Part shown: in pieces, positions 9,052 through 18,453 of the stretch
Layout: each line of letters opens with the position of its first letter
Numbering within the stretch: position 1 is the first letter of the stretch
Origin: Bradyrhizobium glycinis
GTDB lineage: Bacteria; Pseudomonadota; Alphaproteobacteria; Rhizobiales; Xanthobacteraceae
Length of the DNA stretch: 64,000 nt
Direction of reading: 5' to 3'
Assembly: GCF_016031655.1 (NCBI RefSeq)
Contig: NZ_JACCHQ010000034.1
Coordinates: 1 to 64,000, forward strand
The notes under the pieces: generated by a model
Told to the model about the DNA's origin: nothing
What the model saw: only the letters and a program-made list of their open reading frames with translations
The model's database searches: none
Made by a program: the position numbers and the translations under genes

Positions 9052-9550
9052 CTGACGAGCCTCAAGACGATTTGGTTTGGGATTGACCGAGCCCTGCAAA
9101 TGGTACGTGGAAAGGTTCGCCAGAACAATGTCTCTCTACTCCGGGCGAGATCAACTCGGAATGGATCAAATCGGAATCATGGGCGACTTAAAACCGGAAT
9201 GCCTAGGCAAATCACCAGCATCCGCTCACAGCCGTTGAAGTATGCGCGTCGCACCGGACTTTGATGCAGGGCAAACGAGTTCTGCATGTTGCGGGCCATC
9301 AGCTCTCAACGGACTTCGAACGATCCATCTTATTGAGAGGAGTCCCTGATCACGGCTGCGTGCCTCGCCGCTGCTCTGGAAGGCTAGGCACAATTTATCT
9401 GCTGTGTGAAAATCCGACGCAAACAACGACCGCGCAGCCACTACTTCACCGCCGCGGGATACGCTGAAAAGAGATCGGCAGACCCTCTTCGGTTTGGCGC
9501 AACGGTCCGTGGAACCAGGCATTGAGAGCCCCCTGCGACCGAGGGCGCGC
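9052..9550. other. No gene; possible IS21-like end
   Basis: Short repeated phrases (CTCGGAATGG, AATCGGAATC, AACCGGAATG) at about 9155-9205 resemble the spaced repeats at the ends of IS21-group elements. No transposase ORF is attached. The rest is the 3' flank of the NEL ligase gene. Confidence 0.35.
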
Positions 9551-11203
9551 TTACAGGCTGAGGCCGCGCTGCGCAAGAAACTGGTTCGTAGTCGGTCGCA
9601 TGATCTCTCGAGCGATTTCGTCGTTGACCTGGCGGCCGAGCTCCCGCTCGGCATCGGCATCGCCTATCAAACCATGCTCCTTGAGTCGTTGATTCAGACG
9701 TGCAGAGAACTCCTCTTCCATCGCCTCGGCAAGGCGCGTCTTCATGGCTGCATGGTCTTCGGGAGCAAAGCGCTTCAACACTGCCTGCCAAGGTTCCCAG
9801 CGTGTGGCCAAAAAGTCGGCAAAGCCAGCGGCCTCCTGCTCGCGAACGGATGTTTCGGCAAGGGCGATGTCGGCCTCCGTAACGTAAGAAAACCGCTCGA
9901 AGCGCATCTTCGGGGCCACGGGCTGCAGTTCCAGTGCATCACGCAGCTTAACTTGATAGGCCAAATAGACCTCGACTTCGTCGACGAAACTTAGTGAGCG
10001 AACCTTCTCGCGAGCGATCCGCTCCAGCACGTCCAATCGGAACAGGATACGGCCCCTCTCTAAGATGCCTTGGAGATTCTCGTCAAAGTCACCGTCCTCG
10101 ACCTCAACATTTAGACGCGCGGTCTGCATGCCATTCCAGGTCAACGTGATGCGATCCTGGCAGGTTGAGATCGCATCGAAGGCTAATAGGAAGTACTGTC
10201 CGCGCAACCGGGGACTTCTCGCCGCCTTCCGCAGGTCATCGCGCACCGCATCCTGGAACGCCTCATCTCCGTAGTTCACGGTCTGCCGCAACTTGTCGAG
10301 AAAGCGTGCGTAGTCCTGAGCACCGCGCTCTCGGCCGAAGCTCTGCCAGAGGGCCAGCGTCTCCGGTTCGTCCTTAAGCCAGTCCGCGACTGCCTCACCC
10401 AGAGGTCGTACCGACCCTTGCGTCGTTCCTCCCGCCGTTGAGAATGAGTAGGAGACCAGGGGCCCTTCATAACCCTCAGCATGCATGGCCGTCGCAAGGT
10501 TCGTCTGCACCCGCTCCGACAGGGGATTCCGACGCAGGCTGACTACGGAAGCATGTCTCAGCTCCGTCAGCAGGTTCTCGGGTAAGCTCGTCAGTCGGTT
10601 CCCACTAGCGTGGAGCGTTATGAGGCTGGCGGGGAAGGAGTCGGGCAAGTGAGTCAGCCGATTGTCGGAAACGTCGAGCCGCCATAGAGTGTCCGGAAGT
10701 GCGGCGGGCAGGTGAGTCAGCTGGTTCTGGTCCACATGCAGAATGTAGAGCCGGGGCGGGAGAGTGTCGGGCAGGCTGGTCAGCCGATTGTCGCTAAGGT
10801 CCAGGCGTTGGAGTCCAGACGGAAGGCCAGACAGGCTGGTCAGCCGATTGTGTGCAACATCCAGGCGCCGGAGCCCGGGCGGGAAAGTGTGGGGCAGGCT
10901 GGTCAGCCGATTCGACCTGGCGTAGAGCTCTTGAAGACCGGTCGGAAGAGATTCCGGCAGATAGGTCAGCTGATTGTTGGAGACGTCTAGGCGCTGGAGC
11001 AGCGCCGGGAAGCCCGGTGGCAAGACCGTCAGGGACAGCGACGTAAGGTTTAGCTGCGCAGCGGTTGCGGCCGCCTCCCACACTCCTATTCTTCTTACCG
11101 CCTCTAGCCGATCTTCACGTCCGTTCGGCACCTCTTCTGCGGCCCAAGCCTGAAGAACCTCGTTCTGCGGCGATCCGCGCGGAAGCGGAGCCTCATCGTT
11201 CAT
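9551..11203 (-). CDS. NEL-type E3 ubiquitin ligase effector with leucine-rich repeats (NopM/IpaH family)
   Basis: The 550-residue form starts at ATG 11203 (GGGAGG 9 bases upstream); an ATG at 11248 without a ribosome binding site is the alternative. Residues about 60-210 hold seven LRR units of about 21 residues (LPxGLQxLxVxxNRLTSLP), the substrate-recognition part. The C-terminal half is the NEL domain with the catalytic CxD motif intact (C348-Q-D350 in TCQDRITLTWN). In related bacteria NEL proteins are injected into host cells and attach ubiquitin to host proteins. Rhizobial relatives (NopM) travel by the type III system. No clear tts box was seen upstream. A truncated paralogue lies near 40.5 kb. 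Confidence 0.9.
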   Translation of the reverse strand: MNDEAPLPRGSPQNEVLQAWAAEEVPNGREDRLEAVRRIGVWEAAATAAQLNLTSLSLTVLPPGFPALLQRLDVSNNQLTYLPESLPTGLQELYARSNRLTSLPHTFPPGLRRLDVAHNRLTSLSGLPSGLQRLDLSDNRLTSLPDTLPPRLYILHVDQNQLTHLPAALPDTLWRLDVSDNRLTHLPDSFPASLITLHASGNRLTSLPENLLTELRHASVVSLRRNPLSERVQTNLATAMHAEGYEGPLVSYSFSTAGGTTQGSVRPLGEAVADWLKDEPETLALWQSFGRERGAQDYARFLDKLRQTVNYGDEAFQDAVRDDLRKAARSPRLRGQYFLLAFDAISTCQDRITLTWNGMQTARLNVEVEDGDFDENLQGILERGRILFRLDVLERIAREKVRSLSFVDEVEVYLAYQVKLRDALELQPVAPKMRFERFSYVTEADIALAETSVREQEAAGFADFLATRWEPWQAVLKRFAPEDHAAMKTRLAEAMEEEFSARLNQRLKEHGLIGDADAERELGRQVNDEIAREIMRPTTNQFLAQRGLSL

Positions 11204-11994
11204 GGTCGGCGGCCTCCCACGCCAGTTTAGCTCGACGGACCTGATCATCGTCCCGGCGGGACCGCATCCTTCGTCTGACCGTCGATCTCGTTCGGAAGAG
11301 CGAGATGCATTGCGAACACTCGGCTAACACTATCCTTCGGACCATCAATACCGTCTTTCAGTCGTCAATTTTGAGCAGACGCCCTTCAATTGATGCTCCT
11401 GGAAGCCGCCGTGGTCATCATGGAGCTCACTGAGGGATGCAAAGGGATGCAAAAACCAGGCCGATTAAGACTACGACTCGCATTGGACCGACCTCTCAGT
11501 TTTCTGCCAAGGTGTCGCCGACCTATCGAGGAAGCCCGGAGTCGCTTGGCCATTGTGACGACGCACGATCTCTTGCCCGACGAGTCGGCGAACCGATCCA
11601 CCCTTCGCATACGGCGGAGATCTCTAGCAAAGTGACAGGTCGGGCGTTAAATCCGCGCATTCCGTCGCTGAGCGGATGGTTCGCGCCGGATTGGCGAGAG
11701 TCGCGGCATACGCTGCCACGCTTAGACCGCGATGCGCCGAACTCTGTTCAGTCGCTGATCATGAGCGGAGGCAACTTGCGCAAGATGGGCGAGAAGCGCT
11801 GGTCTCTCTTGTGGAACTGACCTCGAATGACTTTGCCGAGCCCGATGCCCGTCATTGATCGAGATCAATGACGCGGAGAGCGCTGGGCATCGTGTGGTAT
11901 AACTCCAGAGGTTCGAGTTCACTTACCGCAGAAGACTATCATGACTTCAATTTTCCGACCATTCAGGATATGATTCTAGGAGAGGACGCCGCCA
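11204..11994. other. Intergenic region with a FixK/FNR box, no convincing gene
   Basis: Overlapping ORFs (for example 11437-11820 on +) have no recognised motif and no strong ribosome binding site. The region is flanked by divergent effector genes, and a promoter element is described separately at 11855. Confidence 0.45.
11855..11868. promoter_or_regulatory. FixK/FNR-type binding site
   Basis: TTGATCGAGATCAA matches TTGA-N6-TCAA perfectly and sits in a longer palindrome (CGTCATTGATC / GATCAATGACG, 11850-11873). FixK/FNR regulators use this site for low-oxygen control. It lies 127 bp upstream of the SUMO-protease-like gene, a usable distance for a class II promoter with a leader of about 90 bases. 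No other gene is close enough to be a better target. Confidence 0.6.
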
Positions 11995-13269
11995 ATGTTG
12001 CCGTCGCGGATCGCTAGGGCCGAGCCTTCACCGCCGTGCCGCCATCTTGAGCGACCGGCGCCTGCGGAAGCTAGCGCCGCTTGGAGCCATTTGGATCCGC
12101 AACCCAAGTTGTCTGGCCCCGCGCTTGATATACCAGCCAGCGTGCCCACGGAGAGCTTTCCATGCACGAGGGACTTCACACATATCGTCGGCTTGGGATG
12201 GGAACATGGTTGCCAGTCAGCTCCCGATGCCTTGATCGGATCACTGAGCAGGCAAGGACTTTTACCAACGACACCGCTCCATTCGAGAGCACATTTTTAC
12301 ATCCATGGTCGGCCTTACACACCCAAGTTGCGGCAAGAAACAAGAGAGCCGACCCCAACAAATCCGAGCGGGCTTAGTGTAACGCTCGTCCCGGAGCATG
12401 GGCTTGAATCTCACCGGCCAATCGTGGCGGGCATCTATAACTTCGCCTGGCCTGGCGAAGAATCATCATCGACGAGAGCTACGACCTCCGCGATGCCGAG
12501 GAAGGATGTCAAAGGCTGTGGACTGTGGGGGTGTTTCAAGTCCGGCCTATGCAATGCGTTCCGAGCGAGCCGACACGAAAAGTCGTCGGCCCCTCTGGAC
12601 CAGCCGGACGGCCAAGTCTCCGGATCAAGCGTCCGGATGCGGACTCCGCCGCTGCTCCGTCGCGACTGGCTAACTGACGAGCATATCAGGAAGGATTACG
12701 AGCTCCTGGAGCGGGAGCTGCAAAGGGACCATCCGGATCTGGCTGCTCGGATCCGGCTGCTGCGGCCGGTGCAAGCTCAAATGCTGCGCTTGACCGACAA
12801 CACGGCCGAATTGCTGCTTGCCGTACAAGGAATCTTTTATGATGAGGATGAGAACGATACCGCCGATTTCCTGCTCGTGCCAGTGAACGATGGCAAAGGT
12901 GCTAAGGCCGACGACGGCAAGCACTGGTCGCTACTGCTCGTTGATCGCCGCAATCGAGAGAACGTAGTTGCATATCACTACGACTCCTCTAGGAGAAAAT
13001 CTAACGTCGCTAGCGCACGGCAGCTCGCCGAACGCCTTGGCGCCAACCTTCAGGCCGCCCGCATGGCGCAACAACGGAACAATCATGATTGCGGCGTCTT
13101 TGTGGTGGACGGCACACGGGCGCTGGCAAGACGCTTAGCGGAAGGAGAGCGGCCTGATGAAGAGCCGCTTCACCTGGACAACCTCGTCGCCGATCGGCGG
13201 GCACTCCAAGATCGACTGAGCGGTCGTACGCATTCGCGGTCCCCCAACCCGCTGATGCGTTTGGGCTGA
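11995..13269 (+). CDS. C48-family SUMO protease-like effector with an N-terminal shared module
   Basis: The 424-residue protein has AGGAGAGG upstream of the ATG. Residues 60-135 form the module found in three other genes here (FTHIVGLGWEHG, then FYIHGRPYTP). A spacer follows, then a C-terminal Ulp1/XopD-type cysteine protease with the full catalytic set: H310 (KHWSLLLVD), D330 (YHYDSS), Q360 and C366 (NNHDCGVFVV). Such enzymes remove SUMO from host proteins. Rhizobial NopD is a known type III effector of this class. No signal peptide or membrane segment is present. It precedes the T6SS genes, so either type III or type VI export is possible. Confidence 0.85.
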   Translation: MLPSRIARAEPSPPCRHLERPAPAEASAAWSHLDPQPKLSGPALDIPASVPTESFPCTRDFTHIVGLGWEHGCQSAPDALIGSLSRQGLLPTTPLHSRAHFYIHGRPYTPKLRQETREPTPTNPSGLSVTLVPEHGLESHRPIVAGIYNFAWPGEESSSTRATTSAMPRKDVKGCGLWGCFKSGLCNAFRASRHEKSSAPLDQPDGQVSGSSVRMRTPPLLRRDWLTDEHIRKDYELLERELQRDHPDLAARIRLLRPVQAQMLRLTDNTAELLLAVQGIFYDEDENDTADFLLVPVNDGKGAKADDGKHWSLLLVDRRNRENVVAYHYDSSRRKSNVASARQLAERLGANLQAARMAQQRNNHDCGVFVVDGTRALARRLAEGERPDEEPLHLDNLVADRRALQDRLSGRTHSRSPNPLMRLG

Positions 13270-14383
13270 TGGAGCTGGCTGGTGCGCCTCTTGTCGCACC
13301 AGAACTCTAGGCGGGTGCCAGGACGTGTGAACGACTGGGGCGGCTCGCACAGACCCCGTCCTGGACCGGGTCGTGGTAGTCGGTCTGTGATCGACCAGCC
13401 CATCGGACGCGTCGAACACCGACTGAAAAGCGAACCTCTCCGCACGGCCGGTCTGTCTGAGCGGTGGATCGACACGTGCCTGCAAACCCATCAAGAACAT
13501 TTTTCCGATGTGGACTCAGCGTGGTTGCCGCAGGTGGATGGAAGCATCACGCCCAGCCTCCGACCGCGGACTTTAGACTAGCCTCCTTTAAATCGGGGGG
13601 AGCTTGAGTCGACCCGCGAGAGGCTGAACCGCTCTCCGCAGAGCTCTTGAAATCGCTGAGGATCTAATTGAGGCGTTCCGTGTCGTCTGGATAGATGCTG
13701 CATGGGCGCTTGCGGCGGGTCACGGCCGTTCTCACCACCGATGCTGAAGGCGAGCGGACGTCATGACCGCTGTCAACGGCAGGTCCTGCACCAGGGTTGG
13801 ACATAGACCGCCAAGCAGTGATTGAGGATTCGCTACCGGAACGCGCCTTCTGTCCTTCGGGGCTTGGCGCACCGCGATCCGCGCTAACTGAAGACGCACC
13901 CAAATCCCGCGGTTCAGAGTGCATCCGCTCCGGGGCAGAGCTGCTCGCTCGGTAAGTCGCGTACGACATGAGATGTTCCAACGACGATCCAGCGACGTAT
14001 CGAGTTGACACTCGTCCTCTTGTCTTCTTTCCAAAGTTTACCGAGGCGGGCGCGTGCGGCCCAGTTTGCCTGAGAACAAAGCTCCTTCAGGTCAATGACT
14101 AAGCCGACCCAACAGCCACCACGGGCGATGTCAGGTTTGCAACATGCTGTCGGGGCCGTGACGCCTCGATTCAGAAAAATCGGCTTTACTAATCATGCCA
14201 TTGCAATTGGCATAAGGCTTGAAAGGGTGAAAGCGGAAGGCCCAGGTCATGCAGCAGGGGCTGGCGCAAGGACAGTAGTGATGGCTTACAACGGCGACGC
14301 CTCTCGGCTTATTCTATACGGCGGGTACGACGTTGACTTTCCGCAATCCGTCGCAATGCACGTTCGCGTATGGTTTTGTCACA
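13270..14383. other. Long region between the SUMO protease and tssA; only a weak ORF
   Basis: No clear promoter was found for the tssA operon. The best RpoN-like match (TGGCAT-N5-TTGAA at 14208) lacks the essential GC at -12. One possible small ORF on the minus strand is listed separately. Confidence 0.4.
13664..14011 (-). CDS. Possible Ser/Arg-rich small protein, uncertain
   Basis: The 115 residues start from GTG 14011 with GAGGAC just upstream. The composition is rich in serine, arginine and proline and ends with CSIYPDDTERLN. Such composition is common in N-terminal regions of secreted rhizobial effectors, so it might be an effector fragment. There is no family match I can name, and it could equally be a chance ORF. 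Confidence 0.25.
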   Translation of the reverse strand: MSTRYVAGSSLEHLMSYATYRASSSAPERMHSEPRDLGASSVSADRGAPSPEGQKARSGSESSITAWRSMSNPGAGPAVDSGHDVRSPSASVVRTAVTRRKRPCSIYPDDTERLN

Positions 14384-15988
14384 GTGGTTGATCGCTGGGC
14401 GGCGGCTCGAGACGACATCGATGCGCGTGCGCGGCACGGTGCCGCGCCTGTGCCGGGCCCCGTGCCGGCCGGCATCAACATTCGTGGTGCGGCCGAATTT
14501 GAACAGCTCGAAACCGAGGTCCGGCGCATGGACGCCGACGGAGCGGTTGCGGTTAATTGGAGCAAAGTCAGCACGCTGTCGCGCTATATCCTGTCGAACC
14601 AGTCAAAGGACATTTTGGTTGTCTGTTGGGCCACCTATGGTCTGTTCCGGACCGAAGGATACCAAGGCCTTGCCGTCGGCCTGAGCGCTCTGTACGGCAT
14701 GGTGAATGCGCATTGGGAGGGGCTCTTTCCGCCGGTCAAGCGGGAACGGGCCCGGGTCGGAGCAATCAATTGGCTCGTCGGTCGCCTTGGGCCGGAGGTG
14801 GCCGAGAATGTGCCGATCGAAACTGAATATCCGGCAGTGCTCGCCGCCTATGAGGCGCTTGACGATCTCGATCGCCAGCTGGGCGACAAGCTGGTCAATG
14901 AGCAAGCCTCTTTGGGCGAGTTGTTGAGGGCTCTGCGGCCGCACTATGAAGAAGCGAAGCGCGCAAGCGCCGTGCCCACGGAAGGTGCGGCGGAGGCGGC
15001 CCGAGCTGTCGAGCAGACCGACGTCGCCCCGGCGGAATTCACTTCGCCGGATAAGGTCGCTCAACCGGCAACACCGGAGGTGGCAAGACCGCCTGGTGCC
15101 GATGGCGACTGGGCCGGCTGGATCGACCACTTGCCTGATATGCTGCGCCTAGCTTCGGCCGCCCGGCGCGTTACCTCCCCCGCAGACCCGAAGGTCTATC
15201 TGCTCAATCGTGTCGGCTCCTGGATGCGCTTTGACGCCCTGCCGCCGGATACCGGCGGCAGCACCACGATATTTGCGCCTGCGGACAATATCGCAGCGTT
15301 GGAAGCCAAAATAGCGGCCGGTCAACACGCCGAGGTCTTGAATTTGGCCGAAGAGATCGTCTGGATGTCACCGTTCTGGCTCGACGTTCATCGGCATGCC
15401 GCGAAAGCATTGGAGCACATGGGGCCACTCTTTGAGCCGGCCGCCGCGGCAGTGCGCGCAAGCGTAGCCCTGCTGGTCACCCGCTATCCGCGGATCTTGA
15501 CATTCCAGTTCAATGACGGGCGGGCGTTCGCGGATGAGGAAACGCGCGCCTGGGCGGCCATCGGTGGTGCGGACGTGCCGCCGGGCCGTGATCCTGCCGA
15601 CGACGCGGTTGTTAAAGCACATAAGCTGATTGGCGAGGGGCACCCTCAGGCTGCCCTCGAGACGCTGTCACGTGCGCTGGATGGCGCGAGCGGAGAACGA
15701 GCGCGGTTCGTGGGCCAGCTTGCGCAAGCACGTTTCTGTATCGAAACCGGGTTCGTGACGACCGCCGTCCCGCTGCTCGAGCACATGGAAGAGGTGATCG
15801 CCGAGCGCAATCTCGAGCGTTGGGAGCCTTGGCTTGCACTCGACGTCGCCGAATTACGCTTTCGCGCGATGACCCATTCCGACTCTCAGCAATTGATTGA
15901 CGAGCCGCGCCGTCGGGCCGTGCTCGAGCAAATCCGCAAGCGGGTCGCTAGCATCGATATCGCACGGGAGAGCCAGCTTAGCCGCTAG
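14384..15988 (+). CDS. tssA: T6SS protein TssA (ImpA)
   Basis: TssA organises baseplate and sheath assembly in the type VI secretion system. The protein carries the ImpA N-terminal domain: WAAARDDIDARARHG, LVVCWATYGLFRTEGYQGLA, AHWEGLFPP, VGAINWLVGRLGP. A C-terminal domain of about 250 residues follows a low-complexity linker (about residues 200-245). The start is uncertain. GTG 14384 gives a protein of about 534 residues beginning at VDRWAAA. A TTG at 14333 would add 17 residues. Neither has a strong ribosome binding site. It heads the tssA-B-C-E-F-G run; spacing to tssB is 38 bases. Confidence 0.88.
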   Translation: MVDRWAAARDDIDARARHGAAPVPGPVPAGINIRGAAEFEQLETEVRRMDADGAVAVNWSKVSTLSRYILSNQSKDILVVCWATYGLFRTEGYQGLAVGLSALYGMVNAHWEGLFPPVKRERARVGAINWLVGRLGPEVAENVPIETEYPAVLAAYEALDDLDRQLGDKLVNEQASLGELLRALRPHYEEAKRASAVPTEGAAEAARAVEQTDVAPAEFTSPDKVAQPATPEVARPPGADGDWAGWIDHLPDMLRLASAARRVTSPADPKVYLLNRVGSWMRFDALPPDTGGSTTIFAPADNIAALEAKIAAGQHAEVLNLAEEIVWMSPFWLDVHRHAAKALEHMGPLFEPAAAAVRASVALLVTRYPRILTFQFNDGRAFADEETRAWAAIGGADVPPGRDPADDAVVKAHKLIGEGHPQAALETLSRALDGASGERARFVGQLAQARFCIETGFVTTAVPLLEHMEEVIAERNLERWEPWLALDVAELRFRAMTHSDSQQLIDEPRRRAVLEQIRKRVASIDIARESQLSR

Positions 15989-16026
15989 CTGACTTTATCA
16001 GGGCAGAGTCTAAAACAGGAGCTGAG

Positions 16027-16518
16027 ATGGCAAAGGAAAGCTCGGTCGCTCCAAAGGAGCGCATCAATATCCGCTTCAAGCCGGCGACCGGCAACCTCAA
16101 GGAGGATGTCGAGCTGCCGCTTAAATTGCTGGTCCTGGGCGACTTCACCGGACAGGCCGATGACCGCCCGATCGAGCAGCGCGAGCTTGTCAATATCGAC
16201 AAAGACAATTTTAACGCGGTTGTCAAAAGCCAGCAACTGACTCTTCATATCTCCGCCGAGAATAAGCTCGACGATCAGCCTGAGGCTGGCAAGCTGTCTG
16301 TGTCGCTGCAGTTTCAGAGCCTCAAAGACTTCGAACCCGAGCGTATCGTTGAGCAAATCCCGGAACTGCGCGCTTTGACTGAACTACGCGCGGCCCTGAT
16401 CGCTCTGAAGAGCCCGCTCGGCAACGTGCCGGGTTTCCGCAAGGCCATCCGGAATCTGCTCGAAGACCACGGCGCGCGGCCGCGGCTCCTAAGCGAGCTC
16501 ACCGGCAAGAGCGAGTGA
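16027..16518 (+). CDS. tssB: T6SS contractile sheath small subunit TssB (VipA)
   Basis: The 163-residue protein from ATG 16027 has AGGAG upstream. The N-terminus ERINIRFKPATG, the segment LPLKLLVLGDFTG and the C-terminal RALTELRAALIALKSPLGN are hallmark parts of TssB. With TssC it forms the sheath whose contraction drives the Hcp tube outward. The length is typical and nothing is missing. It lies 35 bases before tssC, as is standard. Confidence 0.95.
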   Translation: MAKESSVAPKERINIRFKPATGNLKEDVELPLKLLVLGDFTGQADDRPIEQRELVNIDKDNFNAVVKSQQLTLHISAENKLDDQPEAGKLSVSLQFQSLKDFEPERIVEQIPELRALTELRAALIALKSPLGNVPGFRKAIRNLLEDHGARPRLLSELTGKSE

Positions 16519-16553
16519 GCGGATCGACGAGATTTCCTTGAGGGGCGAGTCCT

Positions 16554-18038
16554 ATGACCGATACAAGTGCGCAGCAGCCGGCCGAAGTCGCCACAAGGGC
16601 CACTGACCTTTCGTTGCTGGATCAGGTCCTCGTCGAAACCAGGATGACCCCGCGCGACGAGGGTTATGACCTCGCCCGAAGGGGCGTCGCAGCTTTCGTC
16701 GCCGAGCTCATCAAGCCGAACCGGGCCGACCAGCAGGTCAACAATGCGCTCGTCGATCAGATGATCGCGGAGATCGATCGCAAGATTTCGGCTCAGCTTG
16801 ACGACGTGCTGCACACAGACCAATTCCAACGGCTCGAGTCGGCTTGGCGCGGGCTTAAGTTCATGGTCGACCGCACCGATTTCCGTCAGAACATCAAGAT
16901 AGAAATGCTTAGCGTCAGCAAGGACGAATTGCTCACCGACTTCGAGGACAGCCCGGAGATCGTCAAGTCGGGCCTGTATAAGCATGTCTACACCGCAGAA
17001 TATGGCCAGTTTGGCGGCCAGCCCGTCGCGGCCATGATATCGGCCTACGAGTTTGGCAGTGGCAGCCAGGATGTTAAGCTGATGCGGTACATGAGCGCAG
17101 TGGCCGCCATGTCGCATGCACCGGTCATAGCTTCCGCTGCACCGGACATGTTCGGCGTCGAACGTTACGAGGAGATCGCGGGTCTGAAGGACCTGCAATC
17201 GGTGTTCGAGGGACCAAAATATGCCAAGTGGAACTCGTTCCGCGAAAGCGAGGACGCTCGCTATTTCGGCCTGACGCTGCCGCGGTTCCTGCTGCGGTTG
17301 CCCTATGATCCAGAGACAGTTCCCGTGAAGGACTTTAATTATCAGGAGGCCTCGGACGGCGAAACCGACAAATACCTCTGGGGCAACGCTGCCTTTGCGT
17401 TTGCGACGCGATTAGCCGAAAGCTTCGCCAAGTATCGCTGGTGCCCGAACATCATCGGCCCCCAGTCTGGCGGTGCGGTTGAGGATCTCAATCTGCATAC
17501 CTATCAGGCAATGGGACAATTGCAGACCAAGGTGCCGACTGAGGTGCTTATCTCGGACCGGCGCGAGTTCGAACTAGCCGAACAGGGCTTCATCGCGCTG
17601 ACCATGCGCAAGGGGGCTGACAATGCTGCTTTCTTTTCGGCCAATTCCGTGCAGAAACCGAAATATTTCGGGAACAGCGAGGAAGGTAGGGCGGCCGAGC
17701 TTAACTACAAACTCGGCAGCAAGCTGCCCTATATGTTCATCATCAATCGTTTCGCCCACTACATCAAGGTGCTGCAACGCGAGAACATCGGCTCCTGGAA
17801 GAGCAGGCAAGAGTTGCAAGGCGAGCTAAACAACTGGATCCATCAGTATGTCGCCGATCAAGAGAATCCGTCGGCAGAGGTGCGCTCGCGGCGGCCTTTG
17901 CGAAAGGCGGAGATCATCGTCGAGGACGTCGAAGGTGAACCGGGCTGGTATCGCGTTGGCATCGCCGTCGTTCCACATTTGAAGTACATGGGCGCAGATT
18001 TTGCTTTGACGCTTAAGGGTAAGCTCGACAAGAAATAA
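16554..18038 (+). CDS. tssC: T6SS contractile sheath large subunit TssC (VipB)
   Basis: The 494-residue protein has GAGGGGCGAG before the ATG. The recognised TssC signatures are all present: VDQMIAEIDRKISAQLDDVL, FQRLESAWRGLKFMV, ARYFGLTLPRFLLRLPYDP, YLWGNAAFAFATRLAESFAK, FIINRFAHYIKVLQRENIGS and the closing VPHLKYMGADFALTLKGKLD. Length and order are normal, so the sheath pair looks functional. Confidence 0.97.
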   Translation: MTDTSAQQPAEVATRATDLSLLDQVLVETRMTPRDEGYDLARRGVAAFVAELIKPNRADQQVNNALVDQMIAEIDRKISAQLDDVLHTDQFQRLESAWRGLKFMVDRTDFRQNIKIEMLSVSKDELLTDFEDSPEIVKSGLYKHVYTAEYGQFGGQPVAAMISAYEFGSGSQDVKLMRYMSAVAAMSHAPVIASAAPDMFGVERYEEIAGLKDLQSVFEGPKYAKWNSFRESEDARYFGLTLPRFLLRLPYDPETVPVKDFNYQEASDGETDKYLWGNAAFAFATRLAESFAKYRWCPNIIGPQSGGAVEDLNLHTYQAMGQLQTKVPTEVLISDRREFELAEQGFIALTMRKGADNAAFFSANSVQKPKYFGNSEEGRAAELNYKLGSKLPYMFIINRFAHYIKVLQRENIGSWKSRQELQGELNNWIHQYVADQENPSAEVRSRRPLRKAEIIVEDVEGEPGWYRVGIAVVPHLKYMGADFALTLKGKLDKK

Positions 18039-18050
18039 TGGTGATAGGCG

Positions 18051-18446
18051 ATGTTCGACCGCAGTCTTATGGAGCGCTTGGAGGACGGAGCGGCGACCCA
18101 TCAGATGTCGTTCGACCGTTTCCGGGCAAGCGTCCTGGAAAACCTGCGTCGGGTTCTGAACTCGCGCCAGGGCTGCTGCGAGACACGGCCGGACCTTGGC
18201 ATGCCCGACCTTGATGAGGCGGCAGGGCGGGGAGCCGACGCAGTACGCGAGCTCGCCCGTTCGCTCAAGCAGCAGATCGAGACATTTGAGCCCCGCTTGA
18301 AGAATGTGTCGATCCACTTTCATGCCGATCCCGACAACCCGCTGCAGCTGAGCTTTCACGTCAACGCAACGCTTAATTATGACGACCAGATGAAGCAAAT
18401 TTCCTTTCATGCGATCTGCGACAAGCACGTTCGGATAAGGGGTTGA
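18051..18446 (+). CDS. tssE: T6SS baseplate protein TssE (gp25-like)
   Basis: The 131-residue protein starts 12 bases after tssC. TssE resembles phage gp25, a wedge component that seeds sheath polymerisation. The segments SVLENLRRVLNSRQGCCETR, LGMPDLDEA and EPRLKNVSIHF are the conserved core, including an ExR-type pattern (EPR). The size is usual for the family. Confidence 0.92.
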   Translation: MFDRSLMERLEDGAATHQMSFDRFRASVLENLRRVLNSRQGCCETRPDLGMPDLDEAAGRGADAVRELARSLKQQIETFEPRLKNVSIHFHADPDNPLQLSFHVNATLNYDDQMKQISFHAICDKHVRIRG

Positions 18447-18453
18447 GGCGGCG

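Noticed and set aside
14208..14223. RpoN-like TGGCAT-N5-TTGAA before tssA
   Set aside because: It lacks the essential GC of the -12 element, and no activator site was found upstream.
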